Positions 43,501 through 52,074 of a stretch of DNA of 64,000 nucleotides are shown here, one piece after another. A model generated the notes under the pieces. The model worked only from the letters and a program-made list of their open reading frames with translations, was not told the origin of the DNA and ran no database searches. The stretch spans positions 434,001-498,000 of the forward strand of contig JAAVJQ010000001.1 of assembly GCA_012038135.1 (NCBI GenBank). The letters are read 5' to 3'. Source of the DNA: Salinimicrobium nanhaiense (GTDB taxonomy: Bacteria > Bacteroidota > Bacteroidia > Flavobacteriales > Flavobacteriaceae). How positions within the stretch are numbered: the first letter of the stretch is position 1; the number at the start of each line of letters is the position of its first letter. A program made the translations under genes and the position numbers.

Positions 43501-44871
43501 CTGGCCAAAGATGGCAGAATTCATCATTTTTGAAGCCCCGTTAAGAGTGATCTCATCTTTTAATTCCCGTATTTCCCGCTTTTGAAGGCCTTCAAATTCT
43601 TTGCTCTTGCTCGTTATTTTAAAAGCTATGAATTCCACAATGATCACCGCCCCGTCTATGATGATCCCGAAATCTATTGCGCCAAGGCTCATGAGGTTGG
43701 CATCTATGCCAAAGGTGTACATCATCGATAGGGCAAACAACATACAGAGGGGAATTACCGAACCTACGACCAGGCCCGACCTTAAATTTCCCAGGAGCAG
43801 CACCACTACAAAGATCACGATGAGAAACCCCAGGACAAGGTTTTCTGTTATGGTAAAGGTGGTTTTGTCAATGAGCAGGCTTCGGTCTAAAAAACCATTG
43901 ATATAGATCCCTTCGGGAAGAGTTTCAGAAATTGAAGCTATTCTTTCCTGTACGGCTTCAATGACCTTATTGGAGTTGGCGTCTTTGAGCATCATTACCT
44001 GCCCCAGGACTTTCTCCCCTTCGGCATTTCCCGTGATGGCGCCATAGCGGGTAGCCCTTCCAAAACCTACTTCAGCAATATCCCTTATGTACACCGGCAT
44101 GCCATTGCGGTTTTTCACCACAATATTTCTGATATCCTCAAGAGAACTCACCAGGCCTTCCCCGCGGATAAAGTAAGCCTGATTCTCTTTTTCAATATAT
44201 CCTCCTCCCGCGACGCTGTTATTTTTTTCAAGAGCAGTAAAAACTTCGGCGGCGGTAATATCCATGGCTGCAAGTTTTTCAGTCTTTATGGCTACTTCAT
44301 ACTGTTTAAGATTTCCACCCCAGCTGTTCACTTCAACGACTCCGGGGATTCCGGAAAGTTGTCTTTTTACGATCCAATCCTGAATAGTCCTGATTTCTGT
44401 AGGGGAATACCTGTTTTCATAGCCGGGCTTGACGTCGAGGATGTATTGGTAGATCTCTCCCAGTCCTGTTGTAACCGGGCCCATTGCGGGAGTTCCGAAA
44501 CCTTCCGGAATAGATTGTGCGGCCGCATCGATCTTTTCGGCTATAAGCTGCCTGGGCAGGTAAGAATTCATATCATCATCAAAGACAATGGTGACTACAG
44601 AAAGTCCGAATTTTGAAACCGACCTGATCTCTACCACCCCCGGCAGGTTTGCCATTTCCAGTTCCACGGGAGCGGTAATAAATTGCTCCATATCCTGGGT
44701 GGAGAGGTTTTGGGAAGTGGTGATCACCTGTACCTGATTGTTAGTAATATCGGGAACCGCACCAATGGGGATCTGGGTGAGGGAATATAGACCATACCCC
44801 ACCATTACTGCAGTGAACAGGAGAATAATAAGTTTATTCTTTAAACTGAACTGGATAATATGTTTAAGCAT
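40528..44871 (-). CDS. CzcA/CusA heavy-metal RND pump fused to a TolC/CzcC-like channel domain
   Basis: 1447 residues, about 400 longer than a normal RND pump. Residues 1 to about 1040 are a complete HME-RND transporter; TM4 carries the proton-relay residues in AIDFGIIIDGAVIIVEF (Asp, Asp, Glu), the HME signature. After the last helix a basic linker (KPRKRRSGKRKK) leads into a hydrophobic stretch ending IPGIAQ that reads as an internal signal peptide. A TolC-family outer-membrane factor then follows (about 1070-1447; LTFDELLNLALENNSEV). The continuous frame is certain. Cleavage after synthesis is inferred because the two halves belong in different membranes. First gene of the pump, coupled to the adaptor. 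Confidence 0.95.
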   Translation of the reverse strand: MLKHIIQFSLKNKLIILLFTAVMVGYGLYSLTQIPIGAVPDITNNQVQVITTSQNLSTQDMEQFITAPVELEMANLPGVVEIRSVSKFGLSVVTIVFDDDMNSYLPRQLIAEKIDAAAQSIPEGFGTPAMGPVTTGLGEIYQYILDVKPGYENRYSPTEIRTIQDWIVKRQLSGIPGVVEVNSWGGNLKQYEVAIKTEKLAAMDITAAEVFTALEKNNSVAGGGYIEKENQAYFIRGEGLVSSLEDIRNIVVKNRNGMPVYIRDIAEVGFGRATRYGAITGNAEGEKVLGQVMMLKDANSNKVIEAVQERIASISETLPEGIYINGFLDRSLLIDKTTFTITENLVLGFLIVIFVVVLLLGNLRSGLVVGSVIPLCMLFALSMMYTFGIDANLMSLGAIDFGIIIDGAVIIVEFIAFKITSKSKEFEGLQKREIRELKDEITLNGASKMMNSAIFGQLIILIVFIPILSLTGVEGKMFRPMALTFSFALIGAMILCFTYVPVVSSLFIKPSKQGPKNWSVRLMNFLNRTYEATITRALKVKKVVLGLAVLLLAASIYLFTTMGGEFVPTLDEGDFVIQPVLKTGTSLSKTIEITTEIERILIENFPEVDQVVSRIGAAEVPTDPMSMEESDVIVTLKPKGEWVSADSKDELADKFKEALAILPGMEVEFTQPIEMRFNELITGVRADIAIKIFGENLGVLSSKAAQIEDLIRNVEGAADITVEKVEGLPQMAVKFNRSKIARYGLNVADLNEIVSMAFGGKTVGSVFEGEKRFDLVVRLDTENRKDISDLQNLYVDLPEGGKIPLSEVAEISYRKSAAKISRDETKRRIVVGINVRNRDLQSVVDDVQKILDENLDLPPGYTISYGGQFENLQKASKRLKFAVPVALILIFFLLYFAFNSIKETLIIYSAIPLSAVGGIWLLWLRDMPFSISAGVGFIALFGIAVLNGIVLIEHFNHLKNQGMKHGDELVKVGARDRLRAVLLTASAAALGFLPIAVSTNAGAEVQRPLATVVIGGLVTATFLTLIVLPILFSLFGKTEIAKPRKRRSGKRKKLLLILLLFSIPGIAQEKPLTFDELLNLALENNSEVRAAALKVEQAESMKGAAFTFDKTDVYYSRNDIEFLANGEPLKMLGVDQNFDFPTLYFAQLKRYKESIKYEKLQYEFFQKNLEQQLALGFLRYQYTQKKKEIFSVIDTLYSNFSHAADRRFELGETNYLEKITARARQRELKLELKKAETDVNLAYTGLLKIIQVEKDLQIAPAPLEKMEITRPGIDQHVLKQVYDQRISLAKAETSVEKQRLLPGITFSYFRGLNEDINDHLSGYQAGLRIPLLFSGNAARIKAAKIATEIASEEARQNNLLLETQYLQLLKEMEQLEEALSYYEIEGSELSEEILRTANLSYQNGEIDFFQYILSLENAYRIRLSYLETLYAYNQTVIAINQLMILEP

Positions 44872-44929
44872 AATTCAATCTTGAAAAAGTGAATTTTTCC
44901 TGAAGCTTTCAGAAATGATAAAAACAGAA

Positions 44930-45316
44930 CTATGCGTAAATGGGAGGCTGAAATATCTTGCCGGGAGTTTGGGAGGTATAAGAATTGGTGTAGAAACAGG
45001 ACACCTGTGGGTGTAGTACCGGGGGAGTTGCCAATTGAAAAATTTGGGGCTCACCTACCACATAAATATTGATCGTTGCCTTGGCAGCATCATGATTAAA
45101 GGGAAGGTCTTCATGACCATCATGAGCGGTAAGATGATCTTTTTTAGAGCTGCCGTAGTGTTTAGTGAGAAATTCGAAGAAAGAATCTCCATAGCTTTTA
45201 GAATGAAGTTGTACATGCTCCACCAGGCCGTTAAGGCGCAAAAGATCTGCCACTCCAAAATTTACAGTTTGTAACAGGAGCAAAACCGAAAGCGAGATAG
45301 AGAGTAAAGCTTTCAT
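44930..45316 (-). CDS. Small exported His-rich protein upstream of the Czc pump
   Basis: 128 residues. An N-terminal signal-like segment (MKALLSISLSVLLLLQTVNFG) precedes a mature part with a histidine cluster (KDHLTAHDGHEDLPFNHD, residues about 74-92) and further His at the N-terminal side. It lies 58 bp upstream of the CzcA-TolC gene in the same direction, so it is likely co-transcribed. The histidines suggest periplasmic binding of the exported metal, as for small accessory proteins of other metal efflux operons. No named family recognised. Confidence 0.72.
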   Translation of the reverse strand: MKALLSISLSVLLLLQTVNFGVADLLRLNGLVEHVQLHSKSYGDSFFEFLTKHYGSSKKDHLTAHDGHEDLPFNHDAAKATINIYVVGEPQIFQLATPPVLHPQVSCFYTNSYTSQTPGKIFQPPIYA

Positions 45317-45416
45317 TACTCTAAATTTACCACTTTTTAAAAATTAAATATGGGCAAAAGAGAGATTAATTATTTTCGCTTTTGCAACACCTTGTATTAT
45401 TTATCGTCTTTAAAGT

Positions 45417-45800
45417 ATGAAAAGAATTGTATGGTTGTGTTTAATGATTTTTCCTGTCTTATTATCGGCGCAGGAAAATCCTGCAGGGAAGAACATCAGC
45501 GCAGATCTGGGAATTGGGCAGCAATTTAGCTTTGGAAAAATTTCTGTCGATTTTTTAGGAGTCATTTCAGATTCCCGTTGCCCTAAAGAAGTTACCTGTA
45601 TTTGGCCCGGGGAAGCAAAGGTCCTGCTGGGAATTACAAAGAATGGTAATTATTCTGAGAAGGAAATAGTGATAAGGGAAGGTGGAGCAGAAATTTCAGT
45701 GGCTAAGGATGTTTTCGTGCAGTTTTCACAGCTTAGGCCCTATCCTGAAACAGGAGTCAAAATACCTGCTGATGCATACTGCATGTCATTTCTGCAGTGA
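45417..45800 (+). CDS. Hypothetical secreted protein with DSRCP...CIWPGEA motif
   Basis: 127 residues. A signal peptide ends near SAQ (residue 19). The mature protein contains SDSRCPKEVTCIWPGEA, a two-cysteine motif that I recall from many short bacterial lipoproteins and exported proteins. It then shows beta-rich sequence ending in YCMSFLQ with a further cysteine. The cysteines probably form a disulfide in the periplasm. Divergent from the His-rich protein gene and convergent with the Feo operon. Function unknown. Confidence 0.7.
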   Translation: MKRIVWLCLMIFPVLLSAQENPAGKNISADLGIGQQFSFGKISVDFLGVISDSRCPKEVTCIWPGEAKVLLGITKNGNYSEKEIVIREGGAEISVAKDVFVQFSQLRPYPETGVKIPADAYCMSFLQ

Positions 45801-45810
45801 TTCCGGAAGA

Positions 45811-45963
45811 TTAATGACAGCTTCCGCAGCTGGTCTCACAGGCTTTGCCGCTTTTTTTCTTGCTTCCGAAGATAAATTTAGGTTTATAGACGAATTTCGT
45901 AAACATATATCCCACCGCTATTGCGAAGGTGATAAAGACTAATATTTCCTGAAGTAGTTCCAT
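45811..45963 (-). CDS. FeoB-associated Cys-rich membrane protein
   Basis: A 50-residue protein from ATG 45961-45963 to TAA 45811-45813. It has a single membrane helix near residues 6-22 (EILVFITFAIAVGYMF), a basic stretch, and the C-terminal tail KACETSCGSCH with three cysteines and a terminal histidine. This is the layout of the small FeoB-associated proteins (FeoC-like replacement in many bacteria). It starts one base after the feoB stop, so it is the third gene of the feoA-feoB operon. It may hold an Fe-S cluster or pass Fe2+; the exact function is unproven. Confidence 0.9.
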   Translation of the reverse strand: MELLQEILVFITFAIAVGYMFTKFVYKPKFIFGSKKKSGKACETSCGSCH

Positions 45964-45964
45964 C

Positions 45965-48064
45965 TTATTTTAATGTTTGAAAAGCAATAAGAGCTGCCAA
46001 ATAAGCTATTGCCGTCATTGTTACTAACTGGTACATAGGCCATTTCCAGGTGTTGGTCTCCCTTTTTACAATTGCCAGAGTACTCATGCACTGCATGGCA
46101 AAGGCATAGAAAAGCAGCAAACTAATTCCGCTTGCGAAGGTGAAGAGAGGTCCGCCAAGGATTTGATTGGTTTCTGAAGCCATCCTCGCCTTGATCGTTT
46201 CTTCTTCATCACTGCCCACACTGTAAATCGTAGCCAGGGTGCCGACAAAAACTTCCCGTGCCGCAAAAGAACTCACAATAGCTATTCCAATTTTCCAGTC
46301 ATAGCCGAGAGGTGCCACGGCAGGCTCGATGGCCTTACCAATATTTCCAATATAGGAATGCTGTAATTTATACGAAGCCACCATTTCATCCAGTTCTGCA
46401 TCCGGTAAATTGGCTTCAATATTCTGCGCTTCCACAATTTCACGTGCGTTGCTAAAGTTATCTCCCGGTCCATAGCTGGCCAATACCCAGAGAATGATGG
46501 AGATTGCAAGAATGATCTTTCCTGCTCCCAACACAAAGGCTTTGGTTTTTTCCACCACATTGATCCCGACATTTTTGAGCATTGGCACCTTATAATTGGG
46601 CATTTCAATAACGAAATAGGATTTGCTTTTGATCTTGAGGATCTTATGAAGCACCCAGGCCGAAAATATTGCCATTCCGAAGCCCAGCATGTATAACAGC
46701 ATAAGAGTTAATCCCTGTAGGTTCAATCCCATAAAGGAGCGTTCGGGAATAACCAGTGCAATAATGATGAGGTAAACCGGAAGCCTGGCAGAACAAGTAG
46801 TAAAAGGCACTACCAGGATGGTAATTAGCCGCTCTTTCCAATCTTCAATATTTCTTGAGGCCATAACCGCAGGTATGGCACAGGCAGTACCCGAAACCAG
46901 TGGCACCACACTTTTTCCGCTTAACCCGAACCTTCTCATGGTGCGGTCCATAAGGAATACAACGCGGCTCATATAACCGCTTTCTTCCAGGATCGAAATA
47001 AACAGGAATAGAAATGCGATCTGCGGAATAAAGATCACGATCCCTCCCAATCCCGGAATGATTCCTTCAGCAATGAGGTCTGTAAAGGGTCCCGGCGGCA
47101 TAAATCCGCGGGTGATCTCACTCAACTTCATGAAAGAGGCATCAATAAAATCCATGGGATAACTGGACCAGTCATAGATCGCCTGGAAAATAAGGAGGAG
47201 TATGTTAAAGAAGATCACATACCCCCAAACCTTATGGGTGAGGACCTTATCTAAATTTGCGCGTAGACCTTTTGCAGCATTAGCATCAACAGTTACTGTC
47301 TTTTTAAGAACGTCATTTATAAATTTGTACCGAAGAATGGTTTCCTTCTGCTGCATGCGTTTAAGAGTGCTTTCATCCTTGGTGACAAAATCCTCCCGAA
47401 TATTAAAGCTGTTGCGGTTTACATTCCCAAAATTCACATCCTGTGTGATCACCAGCCAAAGCTTATACAGGGATTGCTCCGGAAAAGCATTGCGCAGCCG
47501 GTTAAAATAATCCGGATCCATGGAGGAGGCGTGAAGGCAGGGTTCTGTTGAAATATGCCTGAAGTTGGCTATTTGCTCCTTAAGCTCATCTATCCCCAAC
47601 CGTTTCCTCGCACTCACCAGGATCACCTTTGTCTTCAACTCCCGTTCCATTGCCGCAACATCAATGCTTATTCCTCTGCGTTTCATGCGATCGGCCATGT
47701 TGATGACCAGAATAGCAGGGATTTCTAGGTCCTTGATCTGTGTAAAAAGGAGCAGGTTACGTTTCAGGTTCTCCACATCACTCACCACGACGGCTACATC
47801 TGGATAATCTTTGTCGTTCTTATTAAGCAGCAACTCGATCACTACGTTCTCATCCAGTGAGGAGGCATTCAGGCTATAGGTTCCCGGAAGGTCAAGTATG
47901 TGTGCCTTAATGTTTCGCGGAAGTTTGCAAATACCCTCTTTCTTCTCTACCGTGATGCCGGGATAATTACCTACCTGCTGGTTAAGGCCGGTAAGTTGGT
48001 TGAAAACTGATGTTTTACCCGTATTAGGATTGCCAATAAGTGCGACATTGATCTGTTTGGCCAT
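45965..48064 (-). CDS. feoB: Ferrous iron transporter FeoB
   Basis: 699 residues. The N-terminal G domain has G1 GNPNTGKTS, G2 region GNYPGITVEKKEG, G3 DLPGTYSL and G4 NMAD. A GDI-like helical domain follows. The membrane core contains the Gate motifs, including SGTACAIPAVMASR and PFTTCSARLPVYLI with the expected cysteines. It imports Fe2+ across the inner membrane in a GTP-dependent way. It is preceded by feoA after 2 bp and followed by the Cys-rich protein after 1 bp. Slightly shorter than E. coli FeoB but complete. Confidence 0.97.
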   Translation of the reverse strand: MAKQINVALIGNPNTGKTSVFNQLTGLNQQVGNYPGITVEKKEGICKLPRNIKAHILDLPGTYSLNASSLDENVVIELLLNKNDKDYPDVAVVVSDVENLKRNLLLFTQIKDLEIPAILVINMADRMKRRGISIDVAAMERELKTKVILVSARKRLGIDELKEQIANFRHISTEPCLHASSMDPDYFNRLRNAFPEQSLYKLWLVITQDVNFGNVNRNSFNIREDFVTKDESTLKRMQQKETILRYKFINDVLKKTVTVDANAAKGLRANLDKVLTHKVWGYVIFFNILLLIFQAIYDWSSYPMDFIDASFMKLSEITRGFMPPGPFTDLIAEGIIPGLGGIVIFIPQIAFLFLFISILEESGYMSRVVFLMDRTMRRFGLSGKSVVPLVSGTACAIPAVMASRNIEDWKERLITILVVPFTTCSARLPVYLIIIALVIPERSFMGLNLQGLTLMLLYMLGFGMAIFSAWVLHKILKIKSKSYFVIEMPNYKVPMLKNVGINVVEKTKAFVLGAGKIILAISIILWVLASYGPGDNFSNAREIVEAQNIEANLPDAELDEMVASYKLQHSYIGNIGKAIEPAVAPLGYDWKIGIAIVSSFAAREVFVGTLATIYSVGSDEEETIKARMASETNQILGGPLFTFASGISLLLFYAFAMQCMSTLAIVKRETNTWKWPMYQLVTMTAIAYLAALIAFQTLK

Positions 48065-48066
48065 GG

Positions 48067-48297
48067 CTACGGGAGAATTTCTATTTCGATGTGCATGGCA
48101 GTCTCCTTTCTTATGGCGAGGTGGCTACCATTTATATTAAGATAAAGGGGATCCCTGAAGGGAGCAGTTTGAACCAAAACCACTTCATTCCCGGGCAGAC
48201 ACCCCATTTCCAAAAGTTTCAACGGAATATTTTCGGTAGAAAAACTCTTAATTATACCGCGCTGGCCCCTTTTAAGATCGACAATGGTTTTAGTCAA
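48067..48297 (-). CDS. feoA: FeoA domain protein
   Basis: 76 residues, SH3-like FeoA pattern: LKRGQRGIIKSFS, LLEMGCLPGNEVVLVQTAPF and ending LAIRKETAMHIEIEIL. A small cytosolic partner that modulates FeoB. The first codon is TTG at 48297; no ATG is available before the conserved part, so TTG is taken as the start. First gene of the feoA-feoB-Cys-rich operon. Confidence 0.93.
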   Translation of the reverse strand: MTKTIVDLKRGQRGIIKSFSTENIPLKLLEMGCLPGNEVVLVQTAPFRDPLYLNINGSHLAIRKETAMHIEIEILP

Positions 48298-48325
48298 TGT
48301 TTATTTAGATTGATTTTAAACAAGA

Positions 48326-48333
48326 CAAAAATA
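48326..48333 (-). promoter_or_regulatory. Candidate -7 box for the feo operon
   Basis: On the minus strand TATTTTTG matches TAnnTTTG, 28 bp before the feoA start. No Fur-like or DtxR-like palindrome was recognised around it. Confidence 0.45.
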
Positions 48334-48407
48334 GGGTAAATTTCACGATTAGAAAAAACTTAACCTACAAAAGTATTTTTTAAACTTTTATCTGCTGAAT
48401 CGAGGCT

Positions 48408-49079
48408 TTATGGATACTCATTTTTCAGGATCTCGATATCGGCCAGCAGCTCCTCTATAGCCTTTGCATCTGTGCCGTCGTAAAAGCCTCTTATTCTTCT
48501 TTCCTTGTCAACAAGCACAAAATTTTCTGTATGGATGAGATCAAAGGGACCACCGTCGCCGTCTGACTTTGATGCCAGGTAGGATTTCCTCGCCAGGTCA
48601 TAGATGTCTTTTTTGTTTCCGGTTACCAGGTTCCACTTGGCATCGATGACACCTTTTTCGAGGGCATATTTTTTGAGTTGTGGAACAGAATCGGCATTGG
48701 GGATCACAGTGTGGGAAAGTAACAGCACATCTTCATCATTTTTCAATTTCTCCTGGATCTGCAGCATGTGATCTGTCATTATGGGACAGATCGTTTGACA
48801 GGTGGTAAAAAAGAAATCTGCTACATAGATTTTATCCTTATAAAAATCCTGGGTGATGGTATCTCCATTCTGGTTATAGAGCTTAAAATCTTTAATGGTG
48901 TGATATTTCCGCACTTCCTGCAGGGTAGAATCCACCAGCTCATTGTTCACCATATTCGGCTGATATACCGGCAGTCGCTTTTCGGGAGACAAAATGCTGT
49001 AGATGATGGTGATGATGATGGCCGAAAGCACAAAGAGAAAAATTCCGAAGAATTTATATTTCGCAAAGAATTTGAGCAT
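48408..49079 (-). CDS. SCO1/SenC family protein
   Basis: 223 residues. One N-terminal transmembrane helix (about 10-29) anchors a periplasmic thioredoxin-like domain. The copper/redox motif is TTCQTICPIM (Cys94, Cys98; C-x3-C) and the conserved His lies in LIHTENFVLVDKE near residue 182. SCO proteins deliver copper to the CuA centre of cytochrome c oxidase or act as thiol reductases. No oxidase genes are in the window, so the target is elsewhere. Confidence 0.93.
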   Translation of the reverse strand: MLKFFAKYKFFGIFLFVLSAIIITIIYSILSPEKRLPVYQPNMVNNELVDSTLQEVRKYHTIKDFKLYNQNGDTITQDFYKDKIYVADFFFTTCQTICPIMTDHMLQIQEKLKNDEDVLLLSHTVIPNADSVPQLKKYALEKGVIDAKWNLVTGNKKDIYDLARKSYLASKSDGDGGPFDLIHTENFVLVDKERRIRGFYDGTDAKAIEELLADIEILKNEYP

Positions 49080-49200
49080 GGTCTCTTGAATTTCCCTGCA
49101 AAATTACGATTCTAAATTCCATTTTACATTGCTCTCCCTTTAAAATTCGCTGATCCTGAAGCCTATGAGCTTTTAGCTTTTTTGAGAACCTTTAAAAGTT

Positions 49201-49208
49201 TACTTTTG
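49201..49208 (+). promoter_or_regulatory. Candidate promoter of rseP
   Basis: TACTTTTG (-7, TAnnTTTG) at 49201-49208 is preceded at 49181-49184 by TTTG with a 16-bp spacer. This is slightly shorter than usual for Bacteroidota but is the only -33/-7 pair found in the window. The rseP ATG is 27 bp downstream. Confidence 0.5.
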
Positions 49209-49235
49209 TGCGATTTTAATTTATCCAAGAATTCT

Positions 49236-50609
49236 ATGGATCCTTTTTTTATAAAAGCATTACAATTAATACTTAGTTTATCCATTCTCATCATCCTGCA
49301 TGAGATGGGCCATTTTATTCCTGCAAAGATGTTTGGGATCAAGGTGGAGAAATTCTTCCTTTTTTTCGATGTTAAATTTGCCCTATTTAAGCAGAAGATT
49401 GGAGATACCGTTTATGGAATAGGCTGGCTACCACTCGGAGGTTATGTGAAGATCGCCGGGATGATCGATGAAAGCATGGACCGCGAGCAAATGGCACAAC
49501 CTGCCAAGCCGTGGGAATTCCGCAGTAAACCTGCGTGGCAGCGTCTTATAGTCATGGTGGGTGGTGTAACGGTAAATATTATTTTAGGTTTCTTCATCTA
49601 TATGATGGTGGTGTTCGTATGGGGAAGCCCCTATATTGCGCCGGATGATATGCCCAATGGTTTTGCGGTTGATGATACCTTCAAGGAATATGGCTTTAGG
49701 GACGGAGATCGGGTCCTGGAAGTAAACGACCAGGAACTTAAGAACAGTATTGATATCAATAAATATCTTTTTCTACGCGATGTGAAGAATATCACTGTAG
49801 AACATCAGGACGGAACTTCTGAAACCATTGACGTGCCCGAAGATATAGGTTCACAAATGTTTGAACAGGGGGTGATGCAGCCTTTTGTTCCCATGACCAT
49901 TCCCGTGCTGGATTCGGTAATTGCAGGGAGTCCGGCAGATCTTGCCGGCCTAAAAAAGGGAGACAGGATCATCTCTGTCAACGACATTGAAATAGGATAC
50001 TGGCACCAATTAACCCGAAAGGTAGACCAGAGTCAGGGGGAGGAATTAAGACTGGTTTATAGCCGCGGCGGAGAAATGCAAAGTGTGGAAATGGACCAGG
50101 CAAAAGCAGAAGCACTTGAGAAAAAGCTGAATGAGGTGAAGCTAACTCCGAATGAAGAAGGGAATTTAGGAGTTTATGTTGATCCAGAAGCTTCTATAAA
50201 AATTAGCAAGGAGCATTTTTCTTTTTCTGAAAGTATAGAAAAAGGCTTTGATCTCGCTTACTGGACGCTACACGACTATGTGGCTCAGTTCAAATATGTA
50301 TTTACTAAAAAAGGAGCCACACAGGTGGGAGGTTTTGGCGCTATTGGCGGACTTTTCCCCGATGCATGGAACTGGCAGGCGTTCTGGATGACCACTGCCT
50401 TTATTTCTATTATCCTGGCTTTCATGAATATTTTACCCATTCCTGCCCTGGACGGGGGACACGTGGTATTCCTGTTATATGAGATGATTTCCGGCAGAAA
50501 ACCTAACGAGAAATTCATGGAATACGCCCAACTGGTGGGATTCGTGATCCTGATCGCGCTGGTGTTGTTCGCCAACGGAAATGATATTTACCGCTGGTTG
50601 TTTGAATAA
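49236..50609 (+). CDS. rseP: Site-2 protease RseP
   Basis: 457 residues from the ATG at 49236 (MDPFFIKALQLIL); the longer frame upstream covers the promoter. The zinc motif is HEMGH (His22, Glu23, His26) in TM1, followed by a PDZ region with GVTVNIILGFF and SPADLAGLKKGDRIISV. The C-terminal NILPIPALDGGH (LDG motif) supplies the third metal ligand. It cleaves transmembrane substrates such as anti-sigma factors in the inner membrane. Monocistronic, ending at the hairpin at 50634. Confidence 0.95.
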   Translation: MDPFFIKALQLILSLSILIILHEMGHFIPAKMFGIKVEKFFLFFDVKFALFKQKIGDTVYGIGWLPLGGYVKIAGMIDESMDREQMAQPAKPWEFRSKPAWQRLIVMVGGVTVNIILGFFIYMMVVFVWGSPYIAPDDMPNGFAVDDTFKEYGFRDGDRVLEVNDQELKNSIDINKYLFLRDVKNITVEHQDGTSETIDVPEDIGSQMFEQGVMQPFVPMTIPVLDSVIAGSPADLAGLKKGDRIISVNDIEIGYWHQLTRKVDQSQGEELRLVYSRGGEMQSVEMDQAKAEALEKKLNEVKLTPNEEGNLGVYVDPEASIKISKEHFSFSESIEKGFDLAYWTLHDYVAQFKYVFTKKGATQVGGFGAIGGLFPDAWNWQAFWMTTAFISIILAFMNILPIPALDGGHVVFLLYEMISGRKPNEKFMEYAQLVGFVILIALVLFANGNDIYRWLFE

Positions 50610-50633
50610 TTTCCTCTGACTGCTTAAAAATAG

Positions 50634-50657
50634 AAAGCCGGAAGTTATTTCGGCTTT
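50634..50657 (+). terminator. Rho-independent terminator after rseP
   Basis: AAAGCCG (50634-50640) and CGGCTTT (50651-50657) form a 7-bp stem over a 10-nt loop, followed by TTTATT. Confidence 0.75.
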
Positions 50658-50750
50658 TTTATTCCAGGAGGGTTAATATCTTTGGACTTGCCCCTGGGAA
50701 AACTTTACTGTTGTTGGGAAAGTTAAACTGGAATTTGAAAATCCTTCTTT

Positions 50751-51986
50751 TTACTTCGTATATCTAATCCTATTGTTTTTCATTCCCCATAGCTCTTTAA
50801 ACCTGATCGGGATAATTTCTTTTCCGTCGGGATCAATGAAACCACTTTTCCCGTTCATCTGGACATAGGCCCTATTATTTTCAAAAGGTAGAGCTGAATC
50901 GTAGATGGGGTCGATAACTAATTCCCCTGTTCTATCGATATAGCCATATTTATCTCCCTTTTTAAATACGGCTCTGTTGTTATGGAACCCACCTTGCCAT
51001 AGGGGCTCAAACTTTAGTGGAATCACCACCTCGTTTCTTTTATTAATATAGCCACTCTTGCCATTTTTAATAACCTGAGCCAAGCCTTCTGAAAATGAAC
51101 TTACCTTATCGTAAATAAATGGAATTACCGGTTCGTTTTTCTTGTTAACAAAACCCCATTGGCCATTCTTCTTCGCATAAACTAATTGATCTTTAAAATC
51201 AAATCCGATCTCCTGGTACTCAAAAGGAATTATAACTTTTCCATTTCTATTCACAAAGCCATAGAGATCTTCTTTCTTAACCCGCATCAAACCTTCAGAA
51301 AAAACAGGAGTAACATCCTGATAAATTGGTTGGAGTATAATATTTCCGAAGATATTCATAATCCCCTGTTTGGGATTCTTATTGGATTCTGTTCTTTCTG
51401 AATCCAAAATAACCACCAAAGAATCGTTGATTTGGTCCCAGTTCAACAGAATGTTCTCCTTAAAGACAAAATTTCCTTCGGAATCTACATGGTTCCATTT
51501 CCCATTAATCTCCACAGGAAAATATCCTTCATTGGGCAAATCTATTTTATCAAAAATAAAATCGGTTATCAGCCTTCCATTCCTCTCAATGAGGGCAAAT
51601 TTGTCATTATTTTTTGCAAATCCGGTATCCGAATAGTACCAGTACACCTGCTCGTATTCCGGAAAAAGTTTGTGATTACCGTTTAAATCGACAAATCCGA
51701 AAATAGAATCTTTTATAATATTGGCATAATTGCCGTAGAAATCGGTGGCATTATCGAAAACTGGTTTTATAGCCACCTCTCCTTCAGGATTTAGAAAACC
51801 GATTTCATAATGTTCCTCCGGAATTTCATACGAAAGAATGTAAAGAAGGCGATCGGCTGCAAGGGTGCTATAGCTTATTTCCTTATGAGGACTAATGTTC
51901 TGAGAGATATCCTTTGCCGAATTACAGGATGTTAGAAGAAAAAGCAGCCCTAGTGGAAAGAAAGTAATTTTTTTAATGGAGTGCAT
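50751..51986 (-). CDS. WG-repeat lipoprotein
   Basis: 411 residues from the ATG at 51986 (MHSIKKITFFPLG), chosen because it gives a lipoprotein signal with lipobox LLTSC. The upstream open frame is not signal-like. The body is built of about eight to nine WG (KWG) repeats of roughly 40-45 residues, each with a core such as GFVNRNGKVIIPFEYQEI or GYIDRTGELVIDPIYDSA. WG repeats fold as small beta units and occur in exported proteins of Bacteroidota, with binding roles only presumed. AT-rich and isolated. Located at the cell envelope. Confidence 0.85.
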   Translation of the reverse strand: MHSIKKITFFPLGLLFLLTSCNSAKDISQNISPHKEISYSTLAADRLLYILSYEIPEEHYEIGFLNPEGEVAIKPVFDNATDFYGNYANIIKDSIFGFVDLNGNHKLFPEYEQVYWYYSDTGFAKNNDKFALIERNGRLITDFIFDKIDLPNEGYFPVEINGKWNHVDSEGNFVFKENILLNWDQINDSLVVILDSERTESNKNPKQGIMNIFGNIILQPIYQDVTPVFSEGLMRVKKEDLYGFVNRNGKVIIPFEYQEIGFDFKDQLVYAKKNGQWGFVNKKNEPVIPFIYDKVSSFSEGLAQVIKNGKSGYINKRNEVVIPLKFEPLWQGGFHNNRAVFKKGDKYGYIDRTGELVIDPIYDSALPFENNRAYVQMNGKSGFIDPDGKEIIPIRFKELWGMKNNRIRYTK

Positions 51987-52074
51987 TTGAGGAATAGTTT
52001 GAAGACTAATATACTTTTTTATTAAGTATGATTTTTCTACCAATGAATAGAAGCTAAACCTTATCAGACTGTTC

